NCBI GenBank assembly: GCA_022826345.1
Contig: JAJDVB010000065.1
Location: forward strand, 1 to 28,953
Direction of reading: 5' to 3'
DNA from: Alphaproteobacteria bacterium
GTDB lineage: Bacteria; Pseudomonadota; Alphaproteobacteria; UBA828
DNA length: 28,953 nucleotides
Shown piece by piece: positions 16,164 to 24,028 of the stretch (positions are counted from its first letter, which is position 1; every line of letters begins with the position of its first letter). The notes below the pieces were generated by a model. The model was not told the DNA's origin, did not search any database, and saw only the letters and a program-made list of their open reading frames with translations. The position numbers were made by a program, and so were the translations under genes.

Positions 16164-17300
16164 TCAGCCGGCGAGCGCGGCGTCACGCTCCTGATGGAAA
16201 TTGTGCAGTCCGATCTCGTTCCGTCCGAACACGATCTCGCGCTGGATGCCGGCGGCGAGGTTCGCCTGCACCCCCTCCATCACGGCGAAGTCCTCGTTGT
16301 CCAGCACACCCAAAGCGAGCCGCATCATCTCCTCCCAGTCGCGATTGGAACGGTCGTCGGCGGGCGAGGCGAAGCTGAAGCGGCACATCGTCGTGTCGGG
16401 CCGTTCGGGGTCGGGGAAGAAGCGCGCCAGCTCGACGTGCGGCCCCTGGCTGATGAACACCGCATTGGGGAAGAGGCGATAGACGATGGTCGCGTGCGGC
16501 ACCACGCGCCAGGTCTCCGGGTCGTCGCCGCGTTGGTCCATGATGCTGCGGCGGGGCGCCACCAGCCGGGCGTGCCGGCCGCAGGCCTCGTAGAGGAAGA
16601 CCGTGCCGAACAGCGTCTTGCCGATGGAGGCGCGGTGCAGGATGGGCACGTGGTAGTACTCGAGGAAGGTATCGACCCCGAGCTTCCAGTTCATCCGCTT
16701 GGTCCAGACGTGACTGCCGCGGTGGCGGTAGTCGGCCAGCCCGAAGGCCGCAAGCTCGGCACCGAAATCGCCGAGAGCTTCGTCGAGGTCGAGCGTGCCG
16801 GCGGGGTCCAGCAGCAGCCAGACGAAGCCGTGGCGCTCCTCCGTGGGGAAGCGCACCAGTCCGGTCTCGCCGACGGCGACATCGGGGAAGTACTCGGCCC
16901 CCGGCTGCGCCGTGAGCACGCCGCAGCGGTCGTAGGTCCAGTTGTGGTAGGGGCAGACGAAGTTCTTACTCACTTGACCCGCGCCGTCGAGCAGGCGGGC
17001 GCCGCGGTGCCGGCAGGTGTTCAGCAGCCCGCGTACCGTGCCCTCATCGTCGCGAATGAGCATGACCGGGACGCCGGCGATGTCGAGCGTGAGGTAGTCG
17101 CCGGGCTCGGCCACCTCACAGCCGAAGGCGACCGGCAGCGGGTGGCCGCGGAAGATCTTCTCGATCTCGTCCGCGAGCGCCGCCCGGCAGGTGTAGCGCC
17201 TGCCGTCCACGGCCATGGAAGTCTCGGCCTCGGGCAAGGCGCGTCGGTCGATCCGGTCGAGCGCTTCGGCGGCGAGGCGGAGTTCGGTCTGGTGCAGCAA
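16164..17300 (-). CDS. Rieske non-haem iron oxygenase, alpha subunit
   Basis: 378-aa ring-hydroxylating/N-demethylating oxygenase component. The Rieske [2Fe-2S] site is CRHRG (C96, H98) with CPYHNWTY (C116, H119). The catalytic iron site is LEYYHVPILH (H217, H222), with NWKLGVD before it. At the position of the bridging Asp of naphthalene dioxygenase this protein has Glu (E214), as in the carnitine/glycine-betaine monooxygenase group. The start is TTG 17300 with GAGAGGGA ahead; an ATG 29 codons further in would be the alternative. A reductase partner is not in the window. It heads an operon with the acetamidase gene. Confidence 0.9.
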   Translation of the reverse strand: MLHQTELRLAAEALDRIDRRALPEAETSMAVDGRRYTCRAALADEIEKIFRGHPLPVAFGCEVAEPGDYLTLDIAGVPVMLIRDDEGTVRGLLNTCRHRGARLLDGAGQVSKNFVCPYHNWTYDRCGVLTAQPGAEYFPDVAVGETGLVRFPTEERHGFVWLLLDPAGTLDLDEALGDFGAELAAFGLADYRHRGSHVWTKRMNWKLGVDTFLEYYHVPILHRASIGKTLFGTVFLYEACGRHARLVAPRRSIMDQRGDDPETWRVVPHATIVYRLFPNAVFISQGPHVELARFFPDPERPDTTMCRFSFASPADDRSNRDWEEMMRLALGVLDNEDFAVMEGVQANLAAGIQREIVFGRNEIGLHNFHQERDAALAG

Positions 17301-17457
17301 CGGTCCCTCTCTGCGGTGGTGTCTCCGCCCATACTAGCCCATTGCGGGGTTCGCGACCCCACCCGCGCGGCGGCGTGGGCGCGATGGCATGGGTGGGCCC
17401 GTCCATCGCCTGAATTACGGACGCTGCGCCAACGACTTACGCACCGCGCACGGCGAT

Positions 17458-17486
17458 TCGACCGGATGACTAAGCTCGGCTATAAT
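17458..17486 (+). promoter_or_regulatory. Sigma70-type promoter with consensus TATAAT
   Basis: TCGACC (17458-17463), a 17-nt spacer and a perfect TATAAT (17481-17486) lie about 95 nt before the chosen start of the next gene. Transcription would begin near 17493. This is one of the few AT-rich spots in a GC-rich gap, supporting a real promoter. Confidence 0.65.
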
Positions 17487-17492
17487 GGATTG

Positions 17493-17570
17493 ATGGAAAA
17501 GCGAAGCGACTCCACTCTCTTCGCTCTATTGCGCTGTCATTCAAGATCGTTCTCCACTCTCATCGTGTGA
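17493..17570 (+). CDS. Possible 25-aa leader peptide
   Basis: ATG 17493 falls at the expected transcription start of the promoter at 17458-17486 and opens a frame MEKRSDST-LFALLRCH ending at TGA 17568, 11 nt before the next ATG. An AGCGAAG/CTTCGCT hairpin lies within it. It could be translated leaderless and couple to the main gene, but it has no ribosome-binding site and may be untranslated 5' leader. Confidence 0.25.
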   Translation: MEKRSDSTLFALLRCHSRSFSTLIV

Positions 17571-17581
17571 GGGCGGAACTC

Positions 17582-18634
17582 ATGGTGGCGACCCCAATCT
17601 CTCGCAAAATCGTTGGATGGTCAACAATCGTAGGCGCCTTGGCTTTGGCAATGGTCGGCGCGACTTTTTCGCTCGCCAGTACCACCGAAGTCGATGCCGA
17701 ATCCGTCGAGATGATTCCGGACGCCGACGAACAGTTGACGCAAAGCGAGCTTCGCTGGTGCATCTTCGAGTCCGCCAGACTGGACGGAGAAATCGAAGAG
17801 CTGAATGCGGGTTTAGTGTGGGAAGTCGAAAACTATAATGTGCGGTCCAGAGCCTATCAGGAGCAATGCTCAAAGAAGAAATTTAGCGAGGCGGACAAGT
17901 CCGCGATCGAAGAGGAGTTGACACCTGCCAAGAGTCTCTCTCTCAGAGAGCAGGGCGCCGCGCGGGTCACGGAGGCCCGCGTCGAGCGGGAGAACAGACG
18001 CGTTCACGTCAAGGAGCATGTCGCCCGCGTGCTTGCGGCACCGGAACATGCCGCCGAGGAACTCGGCCGCGTTTCGCAATGGGGCGACCTCGTTGCAACC
18101 GGCCGGGAGCAGGGACCCTGGCACGAGGTCGAGTGGCCCGCCGCCGCGCCGGGACAGGCGCCGGGTGCCGGATGGGTTCTGGGCGGTCTCCTGGGCCAGG
18201 GTGCCGGGATCGACGGTCGCTTCGCCTACTGCGAGCAGCGCGCAGGCGATCGCGCAACCCACAACGATGTCTTGAGGAGGGACATTGATCTTCACACGAT
18301 CAGCTCGTTTACGGTCGAGAACGGACTGGAAGACAACGCCTACGTGAAGCTGGTTCGCGAACAGGATAACGCGGTGGTTTCCCTGTTTGTCGCGGCGAAG
18401 CAAACGGCCTCGGTGATCGGATTACCGACCGGTTCCTATGAAATCGTCTTCGCGACAGGCTCCAATTTCAGCCGTGGCTGCGATTCATTCTCTCAACGCG
18501 GTGCTGCCCGAAGATTCCCGAACCGAATTGACTACGGCCATCGCGCCGTGGTTTGGACTCTCTCGTTGCAGAGCGCAGACGACGGCAACGCGCGTGCAGA
18601 TTCGATGAGCTACGACGAATTCGACAAGCTTTAG
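17582..18634 (+). CDS. Exported or membrane-anchored protein of unknown function
   Basis: 350 aa, not recognised as a named family. An N-terminal hydrophobic segment (about residues 12-33) serves as signal or anchor. Residues about 55-95 contain ELRWCIFESARLDGEIEELN and a YNVRSRAYQEQC tail: a paired-Cys helical hairpin seen in several alphaproteobacterial exported proteins, in my recollection with the pattern RyC...YNsrC. A charged coiled-coil-like region follows (about 100-160). The C-terminal part (about 245-335: AYVKLVREQDN, LPTGSYEIVFATGSNFSRGCD) looks beta-rich. ATG 17582 follows GAGGGCGG; a GTG at 17567 is the alternative. The gene stands alone with its own promoter. Confidence 0.75.
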   Translation: MVATPISRKIVGWSTIVGALALAMVGATFSLASTTEVDAESVEMIPDADEQLTQSELRWCIFESARLDGEIEELNAGLVWEVENYNVRSRAYQEQCSKKKFSEADKSAIEEELTPAKSLSLREQGAARVTEARVERENRRVHVKEHVARVLAAPEHAAEELGRVSQWGDLVATGREQGPWHEVEWPAAAPGQAPGAGWVLGGLLGQGAGIDGRFAYCEQRAGDRATHNDVLRRDIDLHTISSFTVENGLEDNAYVKLVREQDNAVVSLFVAAKQTASVIGLPTGSYEIVFATGSNFSRGCDSFSQRGAARRFPNRIDYGHRAVVWTLSLQSADDGNARADSMSYDEFDKL

Positions 18635-18850
18635 TGGACGGATTTTTTGCGCCGAAAAGCCTCCGTTCCCGCGCGTTCATAAGAAGATTAAGTCTTGGCA
18701 CAAATGGCGCGAACTATTGGACGCGCCTGACTCGTCCACTTTCAAATTCACCCATACCACTCGTAGAATCATGACCAGCGAATCGTGTCGCCGGAAGGGG
18801 CTGTCGCAGCCACGGACGATTTGGGGCCGCGCGGCCGCCGGGAGAGGAGC

Positions 18851-20020
18851 ATGACCGAATCCCCGGAAACTCAAGACCTTGCCATCACCCTCGGGGTCGA
18901 GGAGGAGTTCTTTCTCGTCGATCCCGAGTCTCGCGACCTCGACGCCGATCCGGACGAGGGCATCTTCGAGGCGTGCGAGCGGGCCGGCGGGCCGCACAAG
19001 GTGGTTCACGAGTTCCTACGCTCCCAGATCGAAACCAACACGCGGGTGTGCGGCTCGGTGGCCGAGGTGCGCGAGGCGCTGAGCGAGACCCGGCGTCTCG
19101 TCATCGACGCGGCGGAGGCGCACGGCGCCCGGGTGATGGCCGCCTCCACCCATCCCTTCGCGTCATGGCGGGAGCAGGCGCCCACGCCCGGCGAGCGTTA
19201 CAGGCGCTTCGCCTCCACGTATCAGGAGAGCGTGCGTCGCACCCTCGTCGGCGGCATGCACATTCACGCGGGCTTCGGCAACGACGACTCGCGCATCCGG
19301 GTCATGACCGCACTCAGGCGCTACCTGCCGTTTCTCCATGCTCTCTCCACCTCCTCGCCGTTCAACAGCGGGCACGACACCGGCTTCAGGTCCTTCCGCC
19401 TGACCGTGATGGGCGCCCTGCCGCGCACCGGCCTGCCCAGCCCGCTGCACTCCCGGGCCGAGTACGAGCGGCTCGTCGCCGAGTATCTGCGCATGGACTA
19501 CATCGGCGACGCCAGGGAGCTCTGGTGGGACATTCGCCCGGCCAGCGCGTTCCCCACCATCGAGCTGCGCATCTGCGACGTGTGCACGCGCCTGGAGGAC
19601 GCGGTGAGCATCGCGGCGCTCTACGCCTGCCTCATCCGCTGGCTCCTGCGGCACGACCGTGACGGCGCACTGCCGCCCGAGCCGCACACCGAGCTCATAT
19701 CCCAGGATCGTTGGATCGCCCAGCGCTACGGCGTGCTCGCCTTCTTCGGCGACCGGGCCTCCGGCAGCGGACGGATCGACATCGACGACTACGCGGCGGC
19801 GCTGGTGGAGACGCTTGTAGACGACGCCCGCGCGCTCGGCTGCGAGGCGGAGGTCCGCCGCGCGCTCACCATCGTGAGAGACGGGACCGGCGCCGACCGC
19901 CAGATCGATCTGTACCGCCTGCGCCGCCTTGAGGGCGACAGCGAGGCGGAGGCCCTGCACCGCGTGGTGGATCAGGTGCTGGCCGAGACGAAGGAGGGAC
20001 TCGGGGAAGGCGGCGAGTGA
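18851..20020 (+). CDS. Carboxylate-amine ligase, YbdK (GCS2) type
   Basis: 389-aa ATP-dependent ligase related to glutamate-cysteine ligase (GCS2/YbdK family, about 370-400 aa). Motifs: LGVEEEFFLVD (residues 14-24) with metal-binding Glu residues; GGMHIHAGFG (134-143), the H-x-H region; STSSPFNSGHDTGFRSFR; and WWDIRPASAFPTIELRICD (about 226-244) for substrate and ATP. It presumably makes a gamma-glutamyl or other amide bond in the cytoplasm; many YbdK proteins have weak glutamate-cysteine ligase activity. The start ATG 18851 is preceded by GGAGAGGAG. The 216-bp gap before it shows no certain promoter. Confidence 0.9.
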   Translation: MTESPETQDLAITLGVEEEFFLVDPESRDLDADPDEGIFEACERAGGPHKVVHEFLRSQIETNTRVCGSVAEVREALSETRRLVIDAAEAHGARVMAASTHPFASWREQAPTPGERYRRFASTYQESVRRTLVGGMHIHAGFGNDDSRIRVMTALRRYLPFLHALSTSSPFNSGHDTGFRSFRLTVMGALPRTGLPSPLHSRAEYERLVAEYLRMDYIGDARELWWDIRPASAFPTIELRICDVCTRLEDAVSIAALYACLIRWLLRHDRDGALPPEPHTELISQDRWIAQRYGVLAFFGDRASGSGRIDIDDYAAALVETLVDDARALGCEAEVRRALTIVRDGTGADRQIDLYRLRRLEGDSEAEALHRVVDQVLAETKEGLGEGGE

Positions 20021-20170
20021 GGGGAGCCGGCGTCGGTCACGGGTTGCCCCTAGCTATTGTAGGCACGCACCCGAAACCTACCACATGTCGAAGGGGCGTT
20101 GGCAGCCGCCGCACCTCTCCCTATATTGGGCGTCGGCGCTTCAATTCGATCCCAGACCCGATTGAGCCCC

Positions 20171-22258
20171 ATGGCCGATAACCTCGATCTCTTCGCAGGG
20201 CTCGATGAGAGCGCCCCCGCCAAGAAGCGCAAGCCTGCGCGCAAGGCCGCGCGGAAGGCGCCGCGTGCGCCCGGCCGGCGGCCCAAGGCAAAGGCGCCCG
20301 CAGCCCAGCCCGCGCCATCCGCCAACGGCGACTACACCGCACACGACATCGAGATTCTGGAGGGGCTGGAGCCGGTGCGCCGCCGGCCCGGCATGTACGT
20401 CGGCGGCACCGATCAGCGGGCGCTGCACCACCTGCTCGCCGAGCTCATCGACAACGCGATGGACGAGGCGATCGCCGGCCACGCGAGCCGGATCGAGATC
20501 GCGCTCCACGGCGACGGCTCGGCCTCGGTCAAGGACAATGGCCGGGGCATCCCCGTCGACCCGCACCCCAAATACGAGAACGTCTCGGCGCTGCAGGTGA
20601 TCCTCACCACGCTGCATTCGGGCGGCAAGTTCGGCGACAAGGTGTACGCGACCTCGGGCGGCTTGCACGGGGTCGGCCTCTCGGTGGTCAACGCGCTCTC
20701 GGAGCGGCTGACGGTGGAGGTCGCGCGGGACAAGCGGCTGTGGCGGCAGTCCTACGCCAGGGGCACGCCCGCCGGCCCGCTGGAGGACGCGGGCCCCGTC
20801 ACCAACCGGCGCGGCACGCTGGTGCGCTTCCACCCCGACCCCGAGATTTTTGGGGACGGCGTCCGCTTCGGACCGGGGCCGCTCTTCGAGATGGCGCGGA
20901 CCCGCGCCTACCTCTACCGCGGGGTCGAGATTCGCTGGTCGTGCGATGCGGCGCTGCTCGCCGATGCCGGCACGGTGCCGGAGACGGCGGTCCTGCACTA
21001 TCCGGGCGGCTTGGTCGACTATCTGAACGCCACCCTCGGCAAGCGCCACACGCTGACGCCCGCGCCCTTCGCGGGTCAGGGCGCGCTCAACGGCGATTCT
21101 GGGCGCATCGAGTGGGCGCTGGCCTGGCCGGAGGATGAGGACGGCTTCGTCGCCTCTCACTGCAACACGGTGCCGACCAGTCAGGGCGGCAGCCACGAGG
21201 CGGGGATGCGTGCCGCCCTCGTGCGCGGGCTGAAGGCCTACGGCGCGCTCGTCGGCAACAAGCGCGCGGCCCAGCTCACCGCCGACGACGTGACGGGCGG
21301 CGCTTGCGCGCTGCTCTCGGTGTTTCTGCGCGACCCGCAGTTTCAGGGGCAGACCAAGGAGCGCCTGGCCTCGCCCGAAGCCGGCCGCCTGGTGGAGAAC
21401 GCCCTCGGCGATCACTTCGACCACTGGCTCTCGGCCGATCCCACCGCCGCCAACCTGCTGCTAGAGCGCGTCGTCGAGCGCGCCGAGGAGCGGCTCAGGC
21501 GCAGGAAGGACCGAGAGGTGGCGCGCAAGCGTGCGGCGCGCAAGACCCGGCTGCCGGGCAAGCTCGCCGATTGCGCGCGGGAGGCGGCGGACGGCACCGA
21601 GATCTTCCTGGTCGAGGGCGATTCGGCGGGCGGTTCAGCCAAGCAGGCGCGCAACCGCGAGACCCAGGCCGTGCTGCCGCTGCGCGGGAAAATCCTCAAT
21701 GTGGCAAGCGCCAGCGCCGACAAGCTGCGGGGCAACAAGGAGCTCGACGATCTGGTCCAGGCGCTGGGCTGCGGCACAGGCGCGCGCTTCGACGCAGGCG
21801 CGCTCCGCTACGAGCGCGTCGTCATCATGACCGATGCGGACGTGGACGGCGCCCATATCGCCGCACTGCTGATGACGTTCTTCTACCGGCAGATGCCGGG
21901 GCTCATCGATGCCGGGCACCTTTTCCTGGCGCAGCCGCCGCTTTACCGGCTCGCGCGGGGCGGCACCACCCGCTATGCCCGCGACGATGCCGACCGCGAC
22001 CGGTTGCTCGCCAGCGGCTTTTCCGGCGCCGGCAAGGTCGAGATCAGCCGCTTCAAGGGGCTCGGCGAGATGCCGCCGGCCCAGCTCAAGGAAACCACCA
22101 TGGACCCTGCGCGGCGCACGCTGCTGCGCGTCGAGATCGCCGAGGACGCAGGCACGGCCACGGCACGCCGGGTCGAGGAGTTGATGGGCCGCCGCCCCGA
22201 ATCCCGCCTCGCCTTCATCCAGACTCACGCCGACAGGGTGACCGCGCTCGACCTGTGA
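20171..22258 (+). CDS. parE: DNA topoisomerase IV subunit B
   Basis: 695-aa ATPase subunit of the chromosome-decatenating type II topoisomerase. GHKL fold: ELIDNAMDEA (91-100, catalytic E91 and N95), DNGRGIPVDPHP (122-133) and GGLHGVGLSVVNALS. TOPRIM: EGDSAGGSAKQARNR (from E482) and DADVDGAH (555-562), giving the Mg-binding acidic set. It ends with the usual LMGRRPESRLAFIQ tail. ParE rather than GyrB is indicated by the lack of the large GyrB insert, the length and the RNRETQAVLPLRGKILNV sequence. The first 55 residues are a Lys/Arg/Ala/Pro-rich extension (KKRKPARKAARKAPR). ATG 20171 starts MADNLDLF. An integrase gene follows 251 bp downstream. Confidence 0.95.
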   Translation: MADNLDLFAGLDESAPAKKRKPARKAARKAPRAPGRRPKAKAPAAQPAPSANGDYTAHDIEILEGLEPVRRRPGMYVGGTDQRALHHLLAELIDNAMDEAIAGHASRIEIALHGDGSASVKDNGRGIPVDPHPKYENVSALQVILTTLHSGGKFGDKVYATSGGLHGVGLSVVNALSERLTVEVARDKRLWRQSYARGTPAGPLEDAGPVTNRRGTLVRFHPDPEIFGDGVRFGPGPLFEMARTRAYLYRGVEIRWSCDAALLADAGTVPETAVLHYPGGLVDYLNATLGKRHTLTPAPFAGQGALNGDSGRIEWALAWPEDEDGFVASHCNTVPTSQGGSHEAGMRAALVRGLKAYGALVGNKRAAQLTADDVTGGACALLSVFLRDPQFQGQTKERLASPEAGRLVENALGDHFDHWLSADPTAANLLLERVVERAEERLRRRKDREVARKRAARKTRLPGKLADCAREAADGTEIFLVEGDSAGGSAKQARNRETQAVLPLRGKILNVASASADKLRGNKELDDLVQALGCGTGARFDAGALRYERVVIMTDADVDGAHIAALLMTFFYRQMPGLIDAGHLFLAQPPLYRLARGGTTRYARDDADRDRLLASGFSGAGKVEISRFKGLGEMPPAQLKETTMDPARRTLLRVEIAEDAGTATARRVEELMGRRPESRLAFIQTHADRVTALDL

Positions 22259-22509
22259 GGGGCGGCGCCACCTACGTTCCCCCTCCGCCCTCCCGGGCCG
22301 TAGGCCCGGACGGCGCGACTGCGCCGCGCGCGAATGCGCGTAGCCAAGCGAGCGGAGCGAGCGTCCGTTCCTATGGGTTCCTGACCATTCCGCGCTGTTC
22401 CCATCTAGTGCGTAATAACAGATACTTAGATAGAATACTTGGCCCTTGCGTTCCGGCCCGTTCTGCCCCATTCTTGATCGAAGCGTGGGACACAACGTGG
22501 GTGGAGATT

Positions 22510-23706
22510 ATGGCATATTCCGGCTCGGCCGCCGCGAACGCCGCCAAACCGGGACACCTCAACGCCGCATTCGTCCGGACCGTCAGCCGACCAGGCGTCT
22601 ACGGCGATCAGCACGGCCTGAGGCTGCGAGTCTACAAGTCCCGAAAACGGGCGTCGATCTCCAGGCAGTGGATCTGGCGCGGAACCGTCAACGGAAACCG
22701 ACGCGATATCGGGCTCGGCGGCTTCCCCTGGGTTTCCCTGGCCGAAGCCCGGCAGACCGCCTTCGAGTACCGCAAGATCTCGAAGGCCGGCGGCGACCCT
22801 AAGACCCTCAGGTGCAGGCCCGAAGTACCGACTTTCGCGCAGGCGGCCGAGACCGTGATCGCCATGCATCGAGAGGGCTGGAAGGACGGGGGCAAGAGCG
22901 AGATGCAGTGGCGGGCGAGCCTCAGGGACTACGCCATGCCGAAGCTCGGCCGCAAGGGCGTCGACGAGATCACTACCGCAGATGTGATGGCGGTGCTCAT
23001 CCCGCACTGGCACACCAAGACCGAGACCATGCGCCGCGTGCGCCAGCGCATCGGGGCGGTGATGAAGTGGGCTGTAGCGCAGGGCCATAGAGACGACAAC
23101 CCCGCCGGCGACGCCATCGCCGCCGCGCTGCCCAAGGGCGGCAGCGTGCGCCGGCATCAGCGCGCCCTGCCCTTCCGGGAGGTCGGGGCCGCGCTCGCCA
23201 GGGTGAGGACATCGGATGCGTACCGGCCTGCGGTGCTCGCCTTCGAGTTTCTGGTGCTGACGGCGTGCCGGTCCGGGGAAGTTCGCTTCGCGACCTGGGA
23301 CGAGATCGATTTCGCATCGGCGACGTGGACGATACCGGCGCGGCGGATGAAGGCGAGGCGCGAGCATCGTGTTCCGCTGTCTGCGCGAGCGTTGGAGATT
23401 CTGCGCGAGGCGCGCACGTTGGCAGACGGTTCGAACCTGATCTTTCCGTCTCAGCGCGCCCGTGCGATCCACGGCGGCACGGTCTCCAGGCTCATCCGGG
23501 AGTTGGGGATCGATGCGGTGCCGCACGGGTTCCGGTCGTCCTTTCGGGACTGGGCGGCGGAGTGCACCGATGTGCCTCGCGAGGTTTGCGAGCTCGCCTT
23601 GGCGCACGTGAACTCCGACCGGGTTGAAGCCGCCTATCGGCGGACCGATCTTTTCGACAAGAGGCGGGCGCTCATGGAGCAGTGGTCGGACTTCGTCGTC
23701 GGGTGA
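22510..23706 (+). CDS. Site-specific tyrosine integrase, P4/DUF4102 type
   Basis: 398-aa tyrosine recombinase. The N-terminal arm-binding domain shows GLRLRVYKSRKRASISRQW and DIGLGGFPWVSLAEAR (DUF4102-like, about 36-82), followed by a core-binding domain with TFAQAAETVIAMHR and KSEMQWRASLRDY (108-142). Catalytic residues are visible: R254 (LTACRSGE), K281 (ARRMKARR), H339-x-x-R342 (PHGFRSS), H366 (LAHVN) and Y376 (AAYRRTD). All are intact, so it should be active. ATG 22510 has GGTGGAG ahead. It would insert and excise the island downstream of parE. Phage or plasmid genes are not evident nearby. Confidence 0.94.
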   Translation: MAYSGSAAANAAKPGHLNAAFVRTVSRPGVYGDQHGLRLRVYKSRKRASISRQWIWRGTVNGNRRDIGLGGFPWVSLAEARQTAFEYRKISKAGGDPKTLRCRPEVPTFAQAAETVIAMHREGWKDGGKSEMQWRASLRDYAMPKLGRKGVDEITTADVMAVLIPHWHTKTETMRRVRQRIGAVMKWAVAQGHRDDNPAGDAIAAALPKGGSVRRHQRALPFREVGAALARVRTSDAYRPAVLAFEFLVLTACRSGEVRFATWDEIDFASATWTIPARRMKARREHRVPLSARALEILREARTLADGSNLIFPSQRARAIHGGTVSRLIRELGIDAVPHGFRSSFRDWAAECTDVPREVCELALAHVNSDRVEAAYRRTDLFDKRRALMEQWSDFVVG

Positions 23707-23806
23707 TCGGCTAAAGAGCAGCAAGCGCCTTCTCGCCCGGGCAGACGTCAAGCGCATCGAAGGCAACCGCTTCGACGACTCTTGGGAACGACGATCCGCC
23801 GCGAGA

Positions 23807-24028
23807 TCATGAATTTCTCAAATCAAACGTGCCCCCTATGCGCTCGCCGTGCATCGCACGCCGGGCTTCCGCGAGCGTCCGGTCATTGGGGCCGGCGGTT
23901 TCATGGGGGTCGGAATTTTGCACGGCGTCGTCCTGCCATCCACACAGAGGACAAACTGCGTCCGATCCACCCCCTGGTTCGCGAAGCGTCTGCGCCCCGC
24001 AGCACTTGCAGGGATGCCGTTTCTTCAC
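23807..24028 (-). CDS. CPCC-type cysteine-rich protein, possible immunity protein
   Basis: 73-aa cytoplasmic zinc-finger-like protein. HPCKCCG (Cys 7, 9, 10) and VCPLCGWQDD (Cys 26, 29) with LREPGGG between them match the cysteine-rich CPCC family, here with CKCC in place of CPCC. GPNDRTLAEARRAMHG corresponds to the family's conserved tail N-x-x-x-L-x-x-A. I chose GTG 24028, which overlaps the upstream stop (GTGA); ATG 24055 would add nine residues and overlap by 31 nt. It is the last gene of the three-gene operon, directly after a protein with a toxin-like C-terminus. An immunity role is inferred from position and size. Confidence 0.8.
   Translation of the reverse strand: MKKRHPCKCCGAQTLREPGGGSDAVCPLCGWQDDAVQNSDPHETAGPNDRTLAEARRAMHGERIGGTFDLRNS

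Noticed and set aside
15486..17570. 694-codon plus-strand frame across the acetamidase and Rieske genes
   Set aside because: It is the antisense of two well-supported genes, and its composition (Arg/Asp/Gly/Val/His) shows no domain.
22426..23766. Long minus-strand frame opposite the integrase
   Set aside because: The integrase on the plus strand has all catalytic residues; the opposing frame is a compositional shadow.
23707..23806. Possible small remnant frame after the integrase (readable as LARADVKRIEGNRFDD)
   Set aside because: About 35 codons, no start of its own and no recognisable family.
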